From: Oscillospiraceae bacterium
GTDB taxonomy: Bacteria > Bacillota > Clostridia > Oscillospirales > Ruminococcaceae
Reading direction: 5' to 3'
DNA length: 14,221 nt
NCBI GenBank assembly: GCA_016296165.1
Contig: JAEDJV010000057.1
Location: 1-14,221, forward strand
Positions 13,617 to 14,221 of this stretch are shown piece after piece. A program made the translations under genes and the position numbers. The notes under the pieces are model-generated. The model was given only the letters and a program-made list of their open reading frames with translations, made no database searches and was not told the origin of the DNA. Position 1 is the first letter of the stretch. Each line of letters begins with the position of its first letter.

Positions 13617-14221
13617 ATGCTTTACAGTCTGTTTACACTTTTACTCGCAGCAGCAATAATCAAAATAATCCAGCTCAAAAAGGCCGCAAGGGAGATTTCT
13701 GCTGCCTTTGCGGACAGACTGCAGACCGATACCAACACACAAATTGATATTTCATCCAGAGATAAGGATATGTGCAGACTTGCTTCCGCCATCAATACAC
13801 AGCTCCGTATTCTGCGGCAGGAGCATCTGCGTTATCATCAGGGCGACACCGAACTGAAAAATGCCGTAACGAATATTTCACACGACCTTCGCACTCCGCT
13901 GACGGCAATTTGCGGTTATCTCGATATGATGGAGAAAACGGAGATTTCTGAACAACAGGCACGATATCTCGGCATTATTAAAAAGCGTGCCGAACTTATG
14001 AAACAGCTTACAGAGGAATTATTCCGCTATTCCGTCATTGTTTCAGATGATGAAAAGACTGAAACTGAAACCATTCTTATAAATCAGGTGCTGGAAGACA
14101 GTATCATGGGTTATTATGCTGTTCTCACTGAAAAAGGAATTCACCCGGATGTTAATATTACGGATAAGCAGATTATGGCGGAACTTAACAAGGAATATCT
14201 GTCAAGAATATTCTCAAACCT
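13617..14221 (+). CDS. Membrane sensor histidine kinase, short-input type (partial, runs off the window)
   Basis: 201 codons are visible from ATG 13617, preceded by GGAGGT with a 7-nt gap. Only one membrane helix (about 2-18) is seen, followed by a basic stretch and a HAMP-like helical segment, then HisKA with His89 in NISHDLRTPLTAICGY and the start of the ATPase domain (NQVLEDSI...). There is almost no extracellular part, so it belongs to the short kinases that take their signal from a partner transporter or within the membrane. Gene order (regulator, ATPase, permease, kinase) makes it the partner of the response regulator at 11175. The catalytic half lies beyond the right edge. Confidence 0.88.
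   Translation, partial: MLYSLFTLLLAAAIIKIIQLKKAAREISAAFADRLQTDTNTQIDISSRDKDMCRLASAINTQLRILRQEHLRYHQGDTELKNAVTNISHDLRTPLTAICGYLDMMEKTEISEQQARYLGIIKKRAELMKQLTEELFRYSVIVSDDEKTETETILINQVLEDSIMGYYAVLTEKGIHPDVNITDKQIMAELNKEYLSRIFSN

Overview
The window looks like the chromosome of an anaerobic, low-GC Firmicute close to Ruminococcus (Oscillospiraceae). The best pointer is a secreted leucine-rich-repeat protein carrying a type I dockerin, the docking module of cellulosomes. Other pointers are the multi-PAS hybrid kinases, a nuclease type common in that group, and strong AGGAGG ribosome sites. Species assignment is inference; no rRNA or marker gene is present.

Layout. Left edge (+): the C-terminal end of a MATE efflux pump, then an A/T-only inverted repeat, then the dockerin/LRR protein (378-2801), whose ribosome site is separated from its start codon by a small hairpin. 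A bidirectional terminator (2812-2855) closes it and also the converging minus-strand unit. That unit (8030 to 2870, minus) holds a large cytoplasmic hybrid histidine kinase (GAF, four PAS-like modules, kinase, two receivers) and a decayed sensor gene. The decayed gene has a PocR-like start cut by an in-frame TGA, two PAS-like modules, and a lost kinase end.

Middle (minus): a predicted lipoprotein DNA/RNA nuclease (8315-9451). Its leader carries a full promoter, a cyclic di-GMP-I (GEMM) riboswitch and a terminator hairpin, so the exported nuclease is predicted to answer to c-di-GMP. Next is an Fe-S cluster protein (9691-10386, minus), divergent from a Crp/Fnr-type regulator (10484-11155, +). 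A perfect 16-bp palindrome lies in the shared promoter region at about -41.5 for the Fe-S gene and about +16 for the regulator gene. This suggests one site that activates one gene and represses the other.

Right (+): the Crp/Fnr gene is followed after 19 nt by an OmpR-type response regulator, then an ABC transporter (ATPase and six-helix permease) and a short membrane histidine kinase cut by the window end. Four hexamer repeats spaced 11-11-12 bp lie between the response regulator and the transporter, next to a -10 element. They look like the regulator's binding array. Together these genes resemble an autoregulated bacitracin/lantibiotic-type sensing and efflux module, possibly also read from the Crp/Fnr promoter.

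The window is rich in signalling: two sensor kinases, a wrecked third sensor, a response regulator, a Crp/Fnr regulator and a second-messenger riboswitch. I see no tRNA, rRNA, CRISPR array, transposase or prophage gene.
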